This document shows positions 44,190 to 55,245 of a stretch of DNA of 64,000 bases, one piece after another (position 1 is the first letter of the stretch; each line of letters starts with the position of its first letter). The DNA lies in the NCBI RefSeq assembly GCF_018812025.1, contig NC_063052.1, forward strand, positions 23,314,226-23,378,225, given 5' to 3'. The notes under the pieces were generated by a model that searched no databases, was not told the origin of the DNA, and saw only the letters and a program-made list of their open reading frames with translations. A program made the translations under genes and the position numbers. The DNA is from Megalobrama amblycephala. Taxonomy: Eukaryota; Chordata; Actinopteri; Cypriniformes; Xenocyprididae.

Positions 44190-44607
44190 CACAGTAACTC
44201 CTAACTCTTCGGTACATTCAGACATCACATCCAGAACTTTTCTTATTACACAGATTGGCTCTTTGGTATAAACACACATGCTCGTCACATCAGAATACCA
44301 TGAATTTGTCAGGCCTCTTACGACATCCATCTCATTTTTGAGATTGGTTACACGTTTGGTATCCCCCTCACAGTCCTTATTCGAATCAAACGCAGCATCG
44401 ATGATCTTGTTTATCAGCTGAACCATCGGTCCTCTGAAATAATCTTTAAACATACAGTCCAAGACCCCTTTTAGCGGGCACTCATTGCCCGTGGTGCACT
44501 GGCACGCGGGGAATCGGTGCACAGCCTCATCAGAACTCAATGGTGGGTCGTTCTCCATCAGCTTTGCGTAGACATTTCAGAAATCCTCTGCGTTGAAGAT
44601 GGATTTT

Positions 44608-44841
44608 TCAGAAGTCAACTTGGTGCACGGTATAAACTTTGTCCCCTATTCGATGCTGAAAGATTCCAATAGTTCCTGGAATATCCTGTGGGTGAGTCCG
44701 TAAAACACGATTGTTCAACGGTTTACACAGTTTATTAACGGTTTGAAGTTTGGGTTTTTGGGTCAGATCCCCCAAAGTGTGAGTCGAAGAAGCATCAGGC
44801 TCAGACAAACAGGAATGTTGAAATTGATTTTGGCGGTCCAT
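44608..44841 (-). CDS. Unrecognised core open frame upstream of the Cys-rich gene
   Basis: This 77-codon frame reads MDRQNQFQHSCLSEPDASST, then PQDIPGTIGIFQHRIGDKVY, and stops at 44608. It overlaps, in another frame, a stretch that continues to the Cys-rich gene (KFIPCTKLTSEKSIFNAEDF, 44638-44580). The two may be parts of one gene separated by a frameshift and the TGA at 44577-44579, or a spliced gene. No family is recognised and there is no signal peptide. Confidence 0.4.
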   Translation of the reverse strand: MDRQNQFQHSCLSEPDASSTHTLGDLTQKPKLQTVNKLCKPLNNRVLRTHPQDIPGTIGIFQHRIGDKVYTVHQVDF

Positions 44842-45008
44842 GTGACAACCAGAAAATGTTCCTTTGACTTTTGATCAATGAGATGTTGCAGCAGCACAGC
44901 TGTCCACGCTGATGCAGACGCTGTATTGTAGAACTAGAACCTTTTGGTTAGGAAACCCAGGTTGCTTGTGATGAGTGAGCTTTCTGTAGAGTTTATCAGG
45001 ACAGCCGA

Positions 45009-45206
45009 TTAGGGTCCGCCCTCACCCCCTGTTGTGCGGGGTGTATAGGGGGTAGCCGTCAGGAAGTCACAAACAACAATCACGATGCAACAGAAGCAGC
45101 AAGTCCTGAATATATTTTGAGTAAACATTACGAGAAAAAATATCGTAATAAAGATCCATAACATGCAGAAGTAGGATGGAATTTCTTTTGCGCTGATTTT
45201 AACCAC
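45009..45206 (-). CDS. Small predicted membrane protein straddling the arm/core border
   Basis: This 65-codon frame has two hydrophobic stretches: FCMLWIFITIFFLVMFTQNI and CCFCCIVIVVCDFL. It starts inside the right arm (45206) and ends in the core. In the left arm the corresponding reading stops soon after the arm limit, so only the right border could produce it. It may be an accidental hydrophobic frame in AT-rich DNA. Confidence 0.3.
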   Translation of the reverse strand: MVKISAKEIPSYFCMLWIFITIFFLVMFTQNIFRTCCFCCIVIVVCDFLTATPYTPRTTGGEGGP

Positions 45207-45392
45207 TATACCAAATATGTTCCGTTAAAGACTTTTATTGACATCATCATATTAAATGTGTCATGTAAAATTTTAAACGTAATGCACGTATTGATAATTT
45301 TAGTGTTTTTTACAAAAATATACATACTTTAAACAAATTCTATAATTGGAATAAGTCGTTATGTCTATAAATTGGGAAATTGGATCCAATCA

Positions 45393-46035
45393 CAATCAAG
45401 CCTCTGCAAATGATTCAGAACGCAGCAGCACGTCTCGTCTTCAACGAGCCCAAAAGAGCCCACGTCACGCCTCTCTTCATCTCTCTTCACTGGCTACCAC
45501 TTGCTGCTCGCATCAAATTCAAGGCGTTGACGCTTGCTTACAGATCCACCACAGGCTCAGCACCCTCCTACTTCCACTCACTCTTACGAGTCTACACTCC
45601 TACCAGAAACCTGCGCTCATTAAAGGAGCGAAGGCTTGTGGTACCCTCACAGAGAGGCACAAAATCACTTTCCAGAAAATTCTCATTCACTGTCCCTTGC
45701 TGGTGGAATGATCTTCCTGCCTTCATCCGGAATGCGGAATCCCTGGCAATATTCAAAAGAATATTGAAAACCCATCTCTTTCGTGAGCACTTAACCTCAT
45801 CTTAAAAAAACAACAACAACAAAAAAAAACTTCTTATTCCTATCCTTTCACTTCCTCTAATCCCTCTCTATTGTAGCTTAGGATAATCTGAGCACTGCCT
45901 ATAACTTGTATTATGAGCACTTCTTGTCTATTTGCTTCGTCATGACGACTCGCTTGTTGTATTCCTCACTTGTAAGTCGCTTTGGATAAAAGCGTCTGCC
46001 AAATGAATAAATGTAAATGTAAATGTAAATAAATG
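45393..46035 (+). mobile_element. L2-type LINE 3' end inserted in the right arm
   Basis: The right arm is interrupted between two copies of CAATCA (45387-45392 and 46036-46041), the target duplication. The insert encodes the C-terminal end of a LINE ORF2 (IQNAAARLVFNEPKRAHVTP, SLHWLPLAARIKFKALTLAY, WWNDLPAFIRN). It finishes with the 3' tail GTCGCTTTGGATAAAAGCGT and ATGTAAATGTAAAT repeats, typical of fish L2 elements. It is absent from the left arm, so it postdates the inverted duplication or escaped gene conversion. Confidence 0.9.
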
Positions 46036-46220
46036 CAATCAGTTTATTAAACAAAAACAATTACACATATAGCAAGGAACGTGGATAATGTCAAGTAACA
46101 CAAAAGCAAGGGCTCGATATCAATGTGCATTTCAGGTTTTGCTACATCATGCTACCATATATTACATATTAAGGCGCATCACCATGACTGATTGATCATT
46201 CAGCAATACTTAAAATTAAT

Positions 46221-46811
46221 TCAGCTCGAATTAAACAACTTGTCTATTGTTAAAAAGACGGTACTTAACACAGGTACATTGCTCCACTCAAAATATAGAC
46301 TCTCTGTAGACCTACAGCATTCGAAGGGGTCGTCCTCTGGAATTGGCCAGTCGGGGTCCCATTCGTCATCAGATTGAGACGAAAAGTTCATTTCGCATTC
46401 CTCACGGGGTTTCATCAACTTAATGAGGTTTTGGTCATGGAGTGACATGTTCCAGCAGGTTGATATGGTTACGACATCATCGGGCTTTATCACCTTGTAC
46501 CGTACGTTTGTGGTCACTCCATTCCACTCGTTCATGTAAAAGCTTTTACCAGCGATCCCATTCAGATCTCTCCAGATACGATTGTAGAAAAATGTCCAGT
46601 CCTTGGCGGGTAAAAGCACACAAGATGTCTGTGATGTAAATTCTTCTTCAAAAAATTCCATAGCGTAGAGTTTAACCGTACGTGATGCTTTGTTAAAAAC
46701 AAAGCCGCCCGCGTAAACATCGGCCATCAGAAATTCCTGTTTCACAAAATTTTCATCTTCATGAAGAAACTTGGTCAAACGAATCCTGTGTTTTTTCTGC
46801 CATTTTAACAT
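46221..46811 (-). CDS. Unrecognised inverted-repeat protein, right-arm copy (~196 aa)
   Basis: This mirror copy of 37567-38157 is full length, with two residue differences (MADVYAGG for MANVYAGG, VRYKVIK for VRYRVIK). It has the same upstream TATATAG (about 46968) and overlapping start at ATG 46851-46849. The inverted AATAAA (46043-46048) lies beside the L2 insertion. Conservation of both frames, where a random 590-bp frame would soon break, suggests a recent duplication, gene conversion between arms, or selection. Confidence 0.7.
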   Translation of the reverse strand: MLKWQKKHRIRLTKFLHEDENFVKQEFLMADVYAGGFVFNKASRTVKLYAMEFFEEEFTSQTSCVLLPAKDWTFFYNRIWRDLNGIAGKSFYMNEWNGVTTNVRYKVIKPDDVVTISTCWNMSLHDQNLIKLMKPREECEMNFSSQSDDEWDPDWPIPEDDPFECCRSTESLYFEWSNVPVLSTVFLTIDKLFNSS

Positions 46812-47279
46812 AACTTTCAACAGCAGTTTCAGGAGCTTGTGGAGTAGCCATTGTAGATTTGCAGACTGTTTCCAAAAGCTTATTCAGTAGATAGGCCCTG
46901 TAGGTTTTAACTTGAGAGAATGTGAACACCCGCTGTGTAACCTCTAACCCCTGGAGGGTAAACGTCTATATAGCGTTTGAAGTCATTTTAAATGTTTTAC
47001 AAGATAAAATATTTCAGTTCCTTGTGCTATATTCAATATCCACATACCACCCCAAAAATCTATTTCAGCGCTATTTAAAAACTAGGATAGTATAATAAAA
47101 TAATGTAAAGATCTCAAGTAAAGACGATGATTTAAACCAATACTTTATTAAATCAAGCAAATGCTACGAATAAAGAGATGCAGAGATACCTAAAGTTCAC
47201 AAACATTACAGCATATTCGATGAAACAGTTTATTTCTCAACATTGTTTTGCAAAGTGTAAGGAAAGCAGACACACACTC

Positions 47280-47280
<1 letters not shown>

Positions 47281-47335
<55 letters not shown>
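47281..47335 (+). repeat. (CA)n microsatellite capping the right arm
   Basis: About 55 bp of CA dinucleotides are the inverse counterpart of the (TG)n at 37026-37096. Confidence 0.95.
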
Positions 47336-47337
<2 letters not shown>

Positions 47338-50300
47338 TATTACAATCACACAGCAATATGTTGAAAATATAATATATTAAAATATATGATATAAAAGATA
47401 TTAAAAATTGCTAAACAATTTCAAAAGCAGTCTGGTTTCAGAGTCAGACCTTGTGACTTGTGTGAAGTTTGATGAGTCCAAGAACCCATGTACAATAACA
47501 ATGTTTGATTGAAATTAGAATCCAACTGACTGAGACTGAGTTTGTTTCACATATAAAATGTAAGTTATCTCCGTAAAAACAGTTCACTTGCATTTGCTAG
47601 TTATAACTATTGACATTTTACAATATGTTAAAACATTTTAGTATTCTGCTGATGAGGACAAAAACTGCTTATCATATGTTTTCATAAAAAGAATAACAAA
47701 TTATCTAGACATAGAACACAACGTCTGTTTTCTGGATCAGTTCTAAAAGACAGACACCAAAAACACTAGTATTGGTGTTGACAGAATTAAAAAAAAAGAA
47801 AAAAAGAAAAGAAAAAAAAGGCATGAATCATCCCACTTAAAACTAATACTTATCAACTGTAATTAATTTACTTAACTTCTGTTTAAAGACAATCACAAAA
47901 GAACTGTGTGTCTATGCCGCGAAATGCATAGCTTTAAGTGCGATAGTTAGAAAAGTTTCAAGTTGATGCATTATGTGTCTTGTGACCGCTTCATAGACAG
48001 ACCAGAAAGAAGGCCTCATGTAGTAGTAGTAGTATCATTTGTTCGTGTTTTCATTATGTCCTGCGAGTAGCTGCATGTTTGACCAAACTCAGAGAGCAGT
48101 CTTTATCTAAAACTGTACATATATACATACAACTAAAAATTGTAAACAGTGTCATCAGCTAGTGGAAAAATGGCATTTACAAATTACAATCTTTTGTTCT
48201 TTCATTATAGCTAAATGTATCTTATATGTCGTACACACATAAATTGCGTACGTATAATACCTGTATAATGATTGTTTGAATGTTCAGTGTTATAGTTCTC
48301 AAATGAGCTTGCATTACAACAGCATTGCCTAGACTCTAACAAAACTGTATACTATAATACACGTATTCTTTAACGTCATGCTGGGATGTTGAAAGAAATG
48401 AATTGTTAAAAAGAATTGTTTTTGTCAAAAGTTCAGTCATACATCTAAAAAGATGCTTAAATGAATGGTCTGTGTTCATCACACATGATGATTTGCAAAA
48501 ACCTACAGTGAAAGCAACCAGAGAGGAGTATTCGGCTAAAAACATATACAGACCGATGAATAAAATGCTACCAGTGATCTTGATAGTCTTTATAATGTGA
48601 CTAAGACTAATGAAGGGGGTAAAAATGCCTATAACAATAAATCAAGAGTGGACTTCTGTATGCAGTATGACACTTTTTCTTACATGATGTCACTGCTTTC
48701 TTAGTTACTAGGCCTCTTGAATTTAGATGTGAGAATTTATTGTGCTCACATAATTTGTACAAAGATCATGTTTGAGATGTATCTATAGCTTTACTACAGT
48801 GTGTGACTTTGATTACCCTCCTCAAAATTGAATGAAATCATAGCTTTCTGCTTTCAAAGCTTTACTGAAACCTTTCAAATGGTGTGAATAATGGGTACTA
48901 ACGTACAAATGTTGTATAATACATGTTCACAAGTGAAAATGACCTATTCTTTACTTTGTTTATTATGAAGCTTCAGCCAGATCCTTGTATCGCATGATTG
49001 TAGCATGACTGAAACTTTGAAATAAGTCCTATTTCAACACCACGGGAAAATGATTTTTGCCTAATAGTCTGTCAAAAGAGAAAATAATGTGGTTTAGTCG
49101 TATTTAAAAACAAAACAAACAAACAAACAAAAAAATCTTAAAAACATTGTGTCAAAAGCATTTGGTAGTGTGATATTCTTGTTTCATCATGTATTAACTT
49201 CATATTTATTAGACTGATAAATGTAGTATGAACCCTTGTAGAAATAATAAAAGCACATTTTATAAAACAATGAATGGCATTGTGTCAGAACAACCGCGTA
49301 TGAATATATGTTTGCTTTTAACTTTTTATTCATACTTTGAAGCAAGATTATCTTTAAAAAATGTAATACTGTATTTGATTTTTGGTAAAACTATCTTACA
49401 TATGTAGTGTTTTCACCCATTGTCATGGTCCTTTTGGCTATCCTTAATGGTTTAATTGTGTGAGGAACTGTGTAATATCTAATTGTTAAAAACATTGCAG
49501 CAAAAATATTTCGACATTATTCTGTTGTTTTATATTTACTAGGAATTGAAACTTTATAGAAATAAGAAAAGTAAAATCATATACATCTATGAGACATGCG
49601 TCAACTAAAAGTTTAAAGTTTAAATGTGTGGTTTTTAAAACACAAAGAAACATATTTAACAGATATACTAGGTTTTAACAGCAATCACATTTTCTACTGC
49701 AGAGTCTGATGCGGACATACCTGGTAGGGGTTTGGCCTAATCTTTGGTTTTTAAGGGGAATTAAACAATTTCAGGGGACCGACTGACCCAGTGGAGTCGC
49801 ATCTTCTGAAAGACCCTGGCATGTGTGGATTCACTCAGTTGAAGAAATGTTATTTCTAGGGTCACTTTAAATCATTGGGGGTCAAAGGGCATCCTTCCTG
49901 TTAGTGTCATCAGTGTGACACACAGATAGTTTTTAAAATTGTACATGTGTAGATATTATTTTGAGTAGATAATATATATTTTTGTATATTTTCAGTGAAG
50001 GGTATATGTTTCCACAGTGACAAATGCCAACTTGTGCCATTCTAGATCATAGATAGTACAGAATGTCAGATGCAGAGTTCAGGCACAGCAAAATAGTATG
50101 ACAACATATGACCACTTTTTTTTTATTTGAAGTTTAAAGTAAAATCATGCTTTGAAATAATGAGTAAAATTAAATATTCACACAAGATATTTTTTTTCAT
50201 GGAAACAGCACAGAGGAACGTCTGATCTCTCTCTCTCTGAAAATGTGTGATTTTCTCAAAGATACGACATAAACTAAACAAGAGTAATGTTGAGCCCTCG

Positions 50301-51851
50301 TTCTGTGTTACATGCGAATTGTGAGGCTTCAAACACACAGACACCTTCACTTTTGGATTTAAAAAAAAATCAAATTAAATATTTGCAGTTTATTTTAAAA
50401 ACATACAGATTTCTTAAAACATTGTGTGTCTCATGGGCAAAAATGTTGCTTGAATTTTTTTGTATTATTGAGATCTAAGATGACTAAGTACAAGTTTTTG
50501 CTTTAAACTCTGAAACATGGAATATACATACATATAAATAATACTTTAGGTTAAATTCAGGCAAAATAATTTCCACCGTAGGGCGTCAGATATTATCGTG
50601 ATACAGTACACTTCTAGGAAGAATATTTGAATTCAATTAAAACTTTAAAGAATGGATTTAAACAACCTTGTAATTTTAAAAGATCACATTTAAGATTATG
50701 CTTTGAAATAAATTTAGTACAGAAACATTCACACTGGAAAGGAGTTAGCGGTCTTAACACAACACATGCTGTGACAGAGGCTCAACTGTCGGACTCCACC
50801 CTCCCATCTCTCATTCACACTAGAGTTTATTCCTAGGAGGATCTGGGGATGTTCTGTTTATAATACAGCTTAAACTATTTACTTTTTATCATCAAGAACT
50901 GCTTCTTCAGCTCTCTGAAAATGTAAGGTGTTTTCATATTTATATTTATTTATTTATTTATTTATTTATTTAGCTAAAACTAAACTATGTTTAATTTGTT
51001 TAAATATTTTTTAGCATCATGTCTGATGTTACACATTTATTTAGAATCATTTAATTTAAAATAGAGAAGTTCCTTTTACAGAACCAGCCTGAGACGTCAC
51101 AGGTTCTCTTTCTGAAAATGCTTGGTGATTTTTCTAAAGGAATTATTGAAAATGTTACACAATGTGTGAGACCACAACATTTTACACATACACTGATAAA
51201 TAAAAATTATGCTTTAGGTTTTCGGTCAGATAAGCAGTCTTCTTAGGAAAATTTGACTTGAGACTTTTTAAAAGATGTAATTTAAACTTTTAAATGTATG
51301 CTCTGAAATAAAAGTTAGCACGGACCCCTTAAAAGAAGTGAATGGTTTTCAATTAGCTTTTTGAAATATACTAAATATACTAAACAACATTTAGTAATCA
51401 ACTGTTTGAATTACTATGATATTTGAGTTTTAGGGATAAGTGATAGAAAAATAGGCATGTCTATAAAAGGTCTACACAAAAACATGTCCACAAAAACCTC
51501 TTATGCTTTGACAAAGCTAAAATGAATATTCAACTACTTGATGAACCTCATTTTGGGTGTTTAATATTTCATAAAAATTTGTAAACCAATTTAATTCGAA
51601 CATCATTGCACAATGAAATCTTTTCCTGGCTTTATTGTGATGTTTTTAAAGTTTCCTGTGAGTATTGTAAATACACAATTCTTATTTAAACTTATTACTG
51701 TTTTATGTCTCATTCTTTTAACCACTAGCAAACTCACACTGTAAAATCTAATCATCCGACCCCATTTTAAATCTTGTAACTCAACCGATTTGGCTTATCG
51801 TTACAACCTCATTTTGGGTGTTTAATATAATTTATACACATTTTTCATTTA
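47336..51851. other. AT-rich intergenic DNA without a recognised gene
   Basis: About 4.5 kb contains A/T homopolymers, (AAAC)n at 49112-49135 and (TTTA)n at 50937-50973. Short open frames are all AT-driven and lack motifs. I see no splice-bounded exon that I would defend. Confidence 0.45.
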
Positions 51852-51859
51852 GGTAAAAC

Positions 51860-53010
51860 TAGGGATGTCCCGATCACGTTTTTTTGCCCTCCAGTCCGAG
51901 TCCGAGTCATTTGATTTTGAGTATCTACCGATACCGAGTCCCGATCCGATACTTCTAAAATACATGAAAAAGAATAAAGAAGAGCGAAAAAAACAGATCC
52001 AGGAACAGTGCTTTTCAGGTTTTTCAGGAATCTAACAATCGTTTTCACATACAGAAAATGGATAAAGTAATCAAATATAAAATATCACTACATATTATCT
52101 TTACTGTATAAAATAAATAAAGATTAATCATTATTGAAGTTACAAAAACTATTCAGTCAAGAGCAGTGAGTGATTTCTTTGTTATTTGTTGTTTGATTTA
52201 ACATTAAAAACAGGCAGCAGGAATAGTTTTTTTCCCTTTAAGACATGCACGATCCAGTACATATACTGTTACACATGCGCTGTCTTTCTCGACTAATATA
52301 CGTTCACTTAAGACATAACCGACTATGTTTGCTAGGATACTCGCTAAGACGGGCATGTTGACATACTTTTTGTATGAATTTGTCCGCTGAAGCGCAAGAC
52401 TTGAAAGAGAACTCAGTATTTGCGCGCTGACTGAAATAAGCGTGTGCGCGCTTCGGATGAGTGCACACAAATCTTCTCACAGCTCGTGCGAGTTCTCTTT
52501 CGCGTCTTGTTCTTGAAGGTTTAAATCAGCAAGGCTTAAATGAGTTAGTTTAAACACAGACAGCAACGTGTGCTGTTCAGGTCTCACCTGTATCAACACC
52601 CGGGTGATGACGGCGTAAATGACTGGACATTAGAGCATACTCGCAGTTAACAGTTTACAAAGAGTGACTGTTTTGTCCACGCTTTCTGATTATCGTTGTT
52701 GTAACGTTTTGCGCATCCATCGACTGAAACATACATTATTTGAACTCTGTCTGTCTGTTTTCCACGTTGCTATTTTAAACAAACCATATTAACCAATAGA
52801 TGCGTCGTCATTCGAGATGGACCGCGGTGCAAGTGCGTACCTAACCGTAAGTGGAGAACCGTAGGGTTCGATTTTTTACTGAGAACCGTTGCACCCCTAA
52901 TACATATATATCCGAGTCCTGATCGGGAGGTAACGTCCGATTCCGATCGAGTCTGAAACCACGTGATCGGGCCCGATTTCCGATCACGTGATCGGATCTG
53001 GACATCCCTA
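51860..53010. mobile_element. hAT-type element with perfect 8-bp target duplication
   Basis: The ends TAGGGATGTCCCGATCACG and CGGATCTGGACATCCCTA are flanked by GGTAAAAC at 51852-51859 and 53011-53018. CGATCACG-type palindromes recur at both subterminal regions. Open frames on the minus strand (up to 88 codons) have no transposase motif, so it is non-autonomous or decayed. Confidence 0.9.
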
Positions 53011-53195
53011 GGTAAAACTATAATTAACTGGTCTCAGTAAATTTAGTAACTGTTTGTAATTCAGTGTATTACAATTTTATCACCAACTTTCTTAAAAGAA
53101 CAGAATGATTGAAATGTGTGTAATCTATTTCATAAAATATGTTTATTATTTTTATCCGACTGTTTCTAGACTCGTGTTGCTTATCGTTTGCGCAG

Positions 53196-53351
53196 ACAGA
53201 GAGAGAGATGAGAGCATCAGAAAATGACCGCTACCCAGCCGGAATGCGGATGCCATCACACACCCTCAAATATGGCCTGTTGGACTTAAAAAATGACCCT
53301 CGACCTTTAAAATCATCCGTCTGCCATTTGATCACCCAGAAGACGTCCTGA
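53196..53351 (+). CDS. Candidate terminal coding exon, family unknown
   Basis: After an acceptor-like TTATCGTTTGCGCAG, an open frame reads TEREMRASENDRYPAGMRMP, then SHTLKYGLLDLKNDPRPLKS, and ends with a stop at 53349-53351. Composition is protein-like, more so than the AT-rich neighbours. No upstream exon is identified and no family is recognised. The sequence just downstream would be its 3' UTR and contains the AGGTCA array. Confidence 0.35.
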   Translation, partial: TEREMRASENDRYPAGMRMPSHTLKYGLLDLKNDPRPLKSSVCHLITQKTS

Positions 53352-53359
53352 CAGTTCAC

Positions 53360-53558
53360 AGGTCAACATCGCTATTCAAAATATGCGACAAAGGTCATAT
53401 CGATCCCCGGAGAATCACCAACCATGTCAAAGGTCATTGGGGTGATACTACGGTCAAACATGGGTGGGGGATGGGAAAACTTTGTGGGTGGTCCGTGGGG
53501 GAGGGGAACGACGTGGGTGGCCCCCAGAGGTCACAGGGGTCACAGAGGTCAAAGGTCA
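53360..53558 (+). promoter_or_regulatory. Cluster of AGGTCA nuclear-receptor half-sites (DR3-DR3-DR1 core)
   Basis: AGGTCA occurs at 53360, 53392, 53431, 53528, 53546 and 53553, with GGGTCA at 53537. The last four half-sites are spaced 3, 3 and 1 bp (53528-53558). DR1 is the geometry bound by RXR/PPAR, HNF4 and COUP-TF, and DR3 that of VDR/RXR. Function is inferred from motif only. Confidence 0.5.
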
Positions 53559-54102
53559 TCATCAATCATTTTGACACAAGCACCATCATATTACTACTCC
53601 TAAGCCCTGATTGTGAAACCGGGCCTATATCACATCGAATCATATCACCGATACAGATCATCGCGTTTTATATCGCAATCGTGATATAACGATGTATCGT
53701 TACACCCCTATTTTTAACTGTTAATGTGTTTGTTGTGTTAATTTTGATTTTCCTTACACACACAGCAAGATTTGCAGTCTAAACACTTTTTTCCAGCCCG
53801 TTTTGATTGAGAACATATAAACTGTCCTGATTATCAGCAGTTTCTAAACAATCAGCTGATAGTATATGAAATAATGAAATAATTGCTTGTATTGGCTGAT
53901 ACATCGGTGCATCTCTAGTTGTAATTCATGTAATTCTTTGGTTTTATACTAGTGGCGCCAAAATTATTTTAAAAAAATGATTTATTGAATATGAATAAAA
54001 AATTATATTATTTATTAAATTCCAAAATTAATCTAGATTAAAATGGCTCATTTGAATTCTGCCGAAGACATTCAGAATATGTGAGATACCCAAATTGTCC
54101 CT
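53559..54102. other. Intergenic, decayed repeat ends
   Basis: TATATCGCAATCGTGATATA followed by ATCGTTACACCCCTATTT (53650-53715) looks like a decayed hAT MITE end. Nothing coding is seen. Confidence 0.35.
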
Positions 54103-54797
54103 GCGTCCCAATGTCCGTACTATCCATCCTAAATAGTATGTGAGATTAAAATAAGTGTGTCCCAAAGCATAGTATGTTGAAAAGAGTATGCCAAAAGTCC
54201 CCGGATGGTCTACTATTTCCGGTAGATTTTGGAAGTGTGGATCCGTGCACACTATAGAGGCTAATATTGCCCACAACCCATTGCGCGTTGTACAAGGATT
54301 CAGTTCAGAACTACAAACACGAGTAAAAAGTGTTAAAAACTACAAAACATGGCGAATATGCACGATCGACGCTGAGAGGTTGTTTGAGTGACTAATAATC
54401 AGTTCAAACTGATAGAAACTATTTATTTAATGTTATGTGTGTTATTTTTCATCTGCAAATACCAATGTGGACTTTTATAAAGATCTGATTGGCCATTAAC
54501 TTTTAAATGCATCATTATGCATTAATATGAGGAGAGTTCTCCACATGAAAGACTCGCGACTGCAGATCAACGTGCTGCATTTCTCTCCGATACGGTAGGA
54601 AATTTGCTAAATGAAATGTGGAGGATGTAAGATGATTGACAGGGCAGTTTACGGTGACAGGATGCGACAGAGAGCAAAGACGTAATTGTATGTCCCAAAG
54701 CTTGTCTACTCTTTTGCTACACACTCAAAAGTAAGTACTTTTTGTTAACAGAAAGAGTACTTACTTTTAGGGCGTAGTACAGAATTGGGACGCAGCA
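54103..54797. mobile_element. MITE with CTGCGTCCCAAT ends
   Basis: The left end CTGCGTCCCAATGTCCGTAC and right end GTACAGAATTGGGACGCAG are inverse. No clear target duplication is visible and no protein is encoded. Confidence 0.65.
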
Positions 54798-54819
54798 AAT
54801 GACTAAAAGGAATCCGCCA

Positions 54820-55245
54820 TTTTGTCCGACAAAGCAGATAGGAGTTAGATTAACCTCGGTGGAGTTAAACTTTTGTATATTATATTTTGTATATTGACAT
54901 CTTTCTGCGTTTGAAACAACATTGATTCTCATGTTCATTCATGTTTATTTGATGCTATAAATGGACTCGTAGTAAGAGATGATCGGTTTACGAGCCTCTT
55001 AGGTTGAGGCATTACAGCAATCTGTCACGACCATGGTAACGGCACATTTTTTCTTAAAAAACTATACAGTTTTAAAGCTGGGACTTTGTTTAATATCATA
55101 AGTAACCTGCTCTGTCTTGTCTGTCGACGTGTTGTCAGTGTCCTCTTTGCTCCGCGATGCATTTATTACTGTGTGTGGCGTCACAGCGCCACGGCTTGAC
55201 AGATAAAGCAGCAGTAACTAAGGGGGGGCGGGTCTTTGCGAAGGG
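54820..55245 (-). repeat. Inverted relative of 27420-27870 (interior of the 9-bp-TSD element)
   Basis: Shared segments, in inverse order, include AGATTAACCTCGGTGGAGTT, TTGATGCTATAAATGGACTC and GGGGGGGCGGGTCTTTGCG. Neither terminus of the parent element is obvious here. Confidence 0.75.

Larger units (their letters stand above)
38794..44558 (-). pseudogene. Unrecognised Cys-rich core gene, disrupted by a DIRS insertion
   Basis: The N-terminal part (44558-44190) reads MENDPPLSSDEAVHRFPACQ, then CTTGNECPLKGVLDCMF and a long charged/helical region. The C-terminal part (38955-38794) includes LRLNNADDTTISEIVEMLVN and ends LLWLDHL. Excising 38956-44189 while keeping a single GTT leaves one uninterrupted frame, so the DIRS element broke a previously open gene. 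The same frame runs upstream past an in-frame TGA at 44577-44579, so the true start may be earlier. A polyadenylation signal (AATAAA on the minus strand, about 38730) follows the stop. The N-terminal part is Cys-rich (CQC, C-x6-C). No family is recognised. Confidence 0.6.
37026..47335. mobile_element. Candidate undescribed element with ~1.48-kb inverted repeats, interrupted by DIRS and L2
   Basis: Left arm 37097-38574 and right arm 45150-47280 (without the 45393-46035 insertion) are inverse complements with very few differences. Both are capped by TG/CA repeats. The core (38575-38955 plus 44190-45149) carries several minus-strand open frames. Without insertions the unit is about 4.4 kb. Each arm holds a complete small gene. 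I recognise no transposase, polymerase or capsid gene, and no target duplication at the outer ends. It could be an integrated small virus-like element, a non-autonomous long-TIR transposon, or an inverted duplication of a host locus. Confidence 0.6.
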
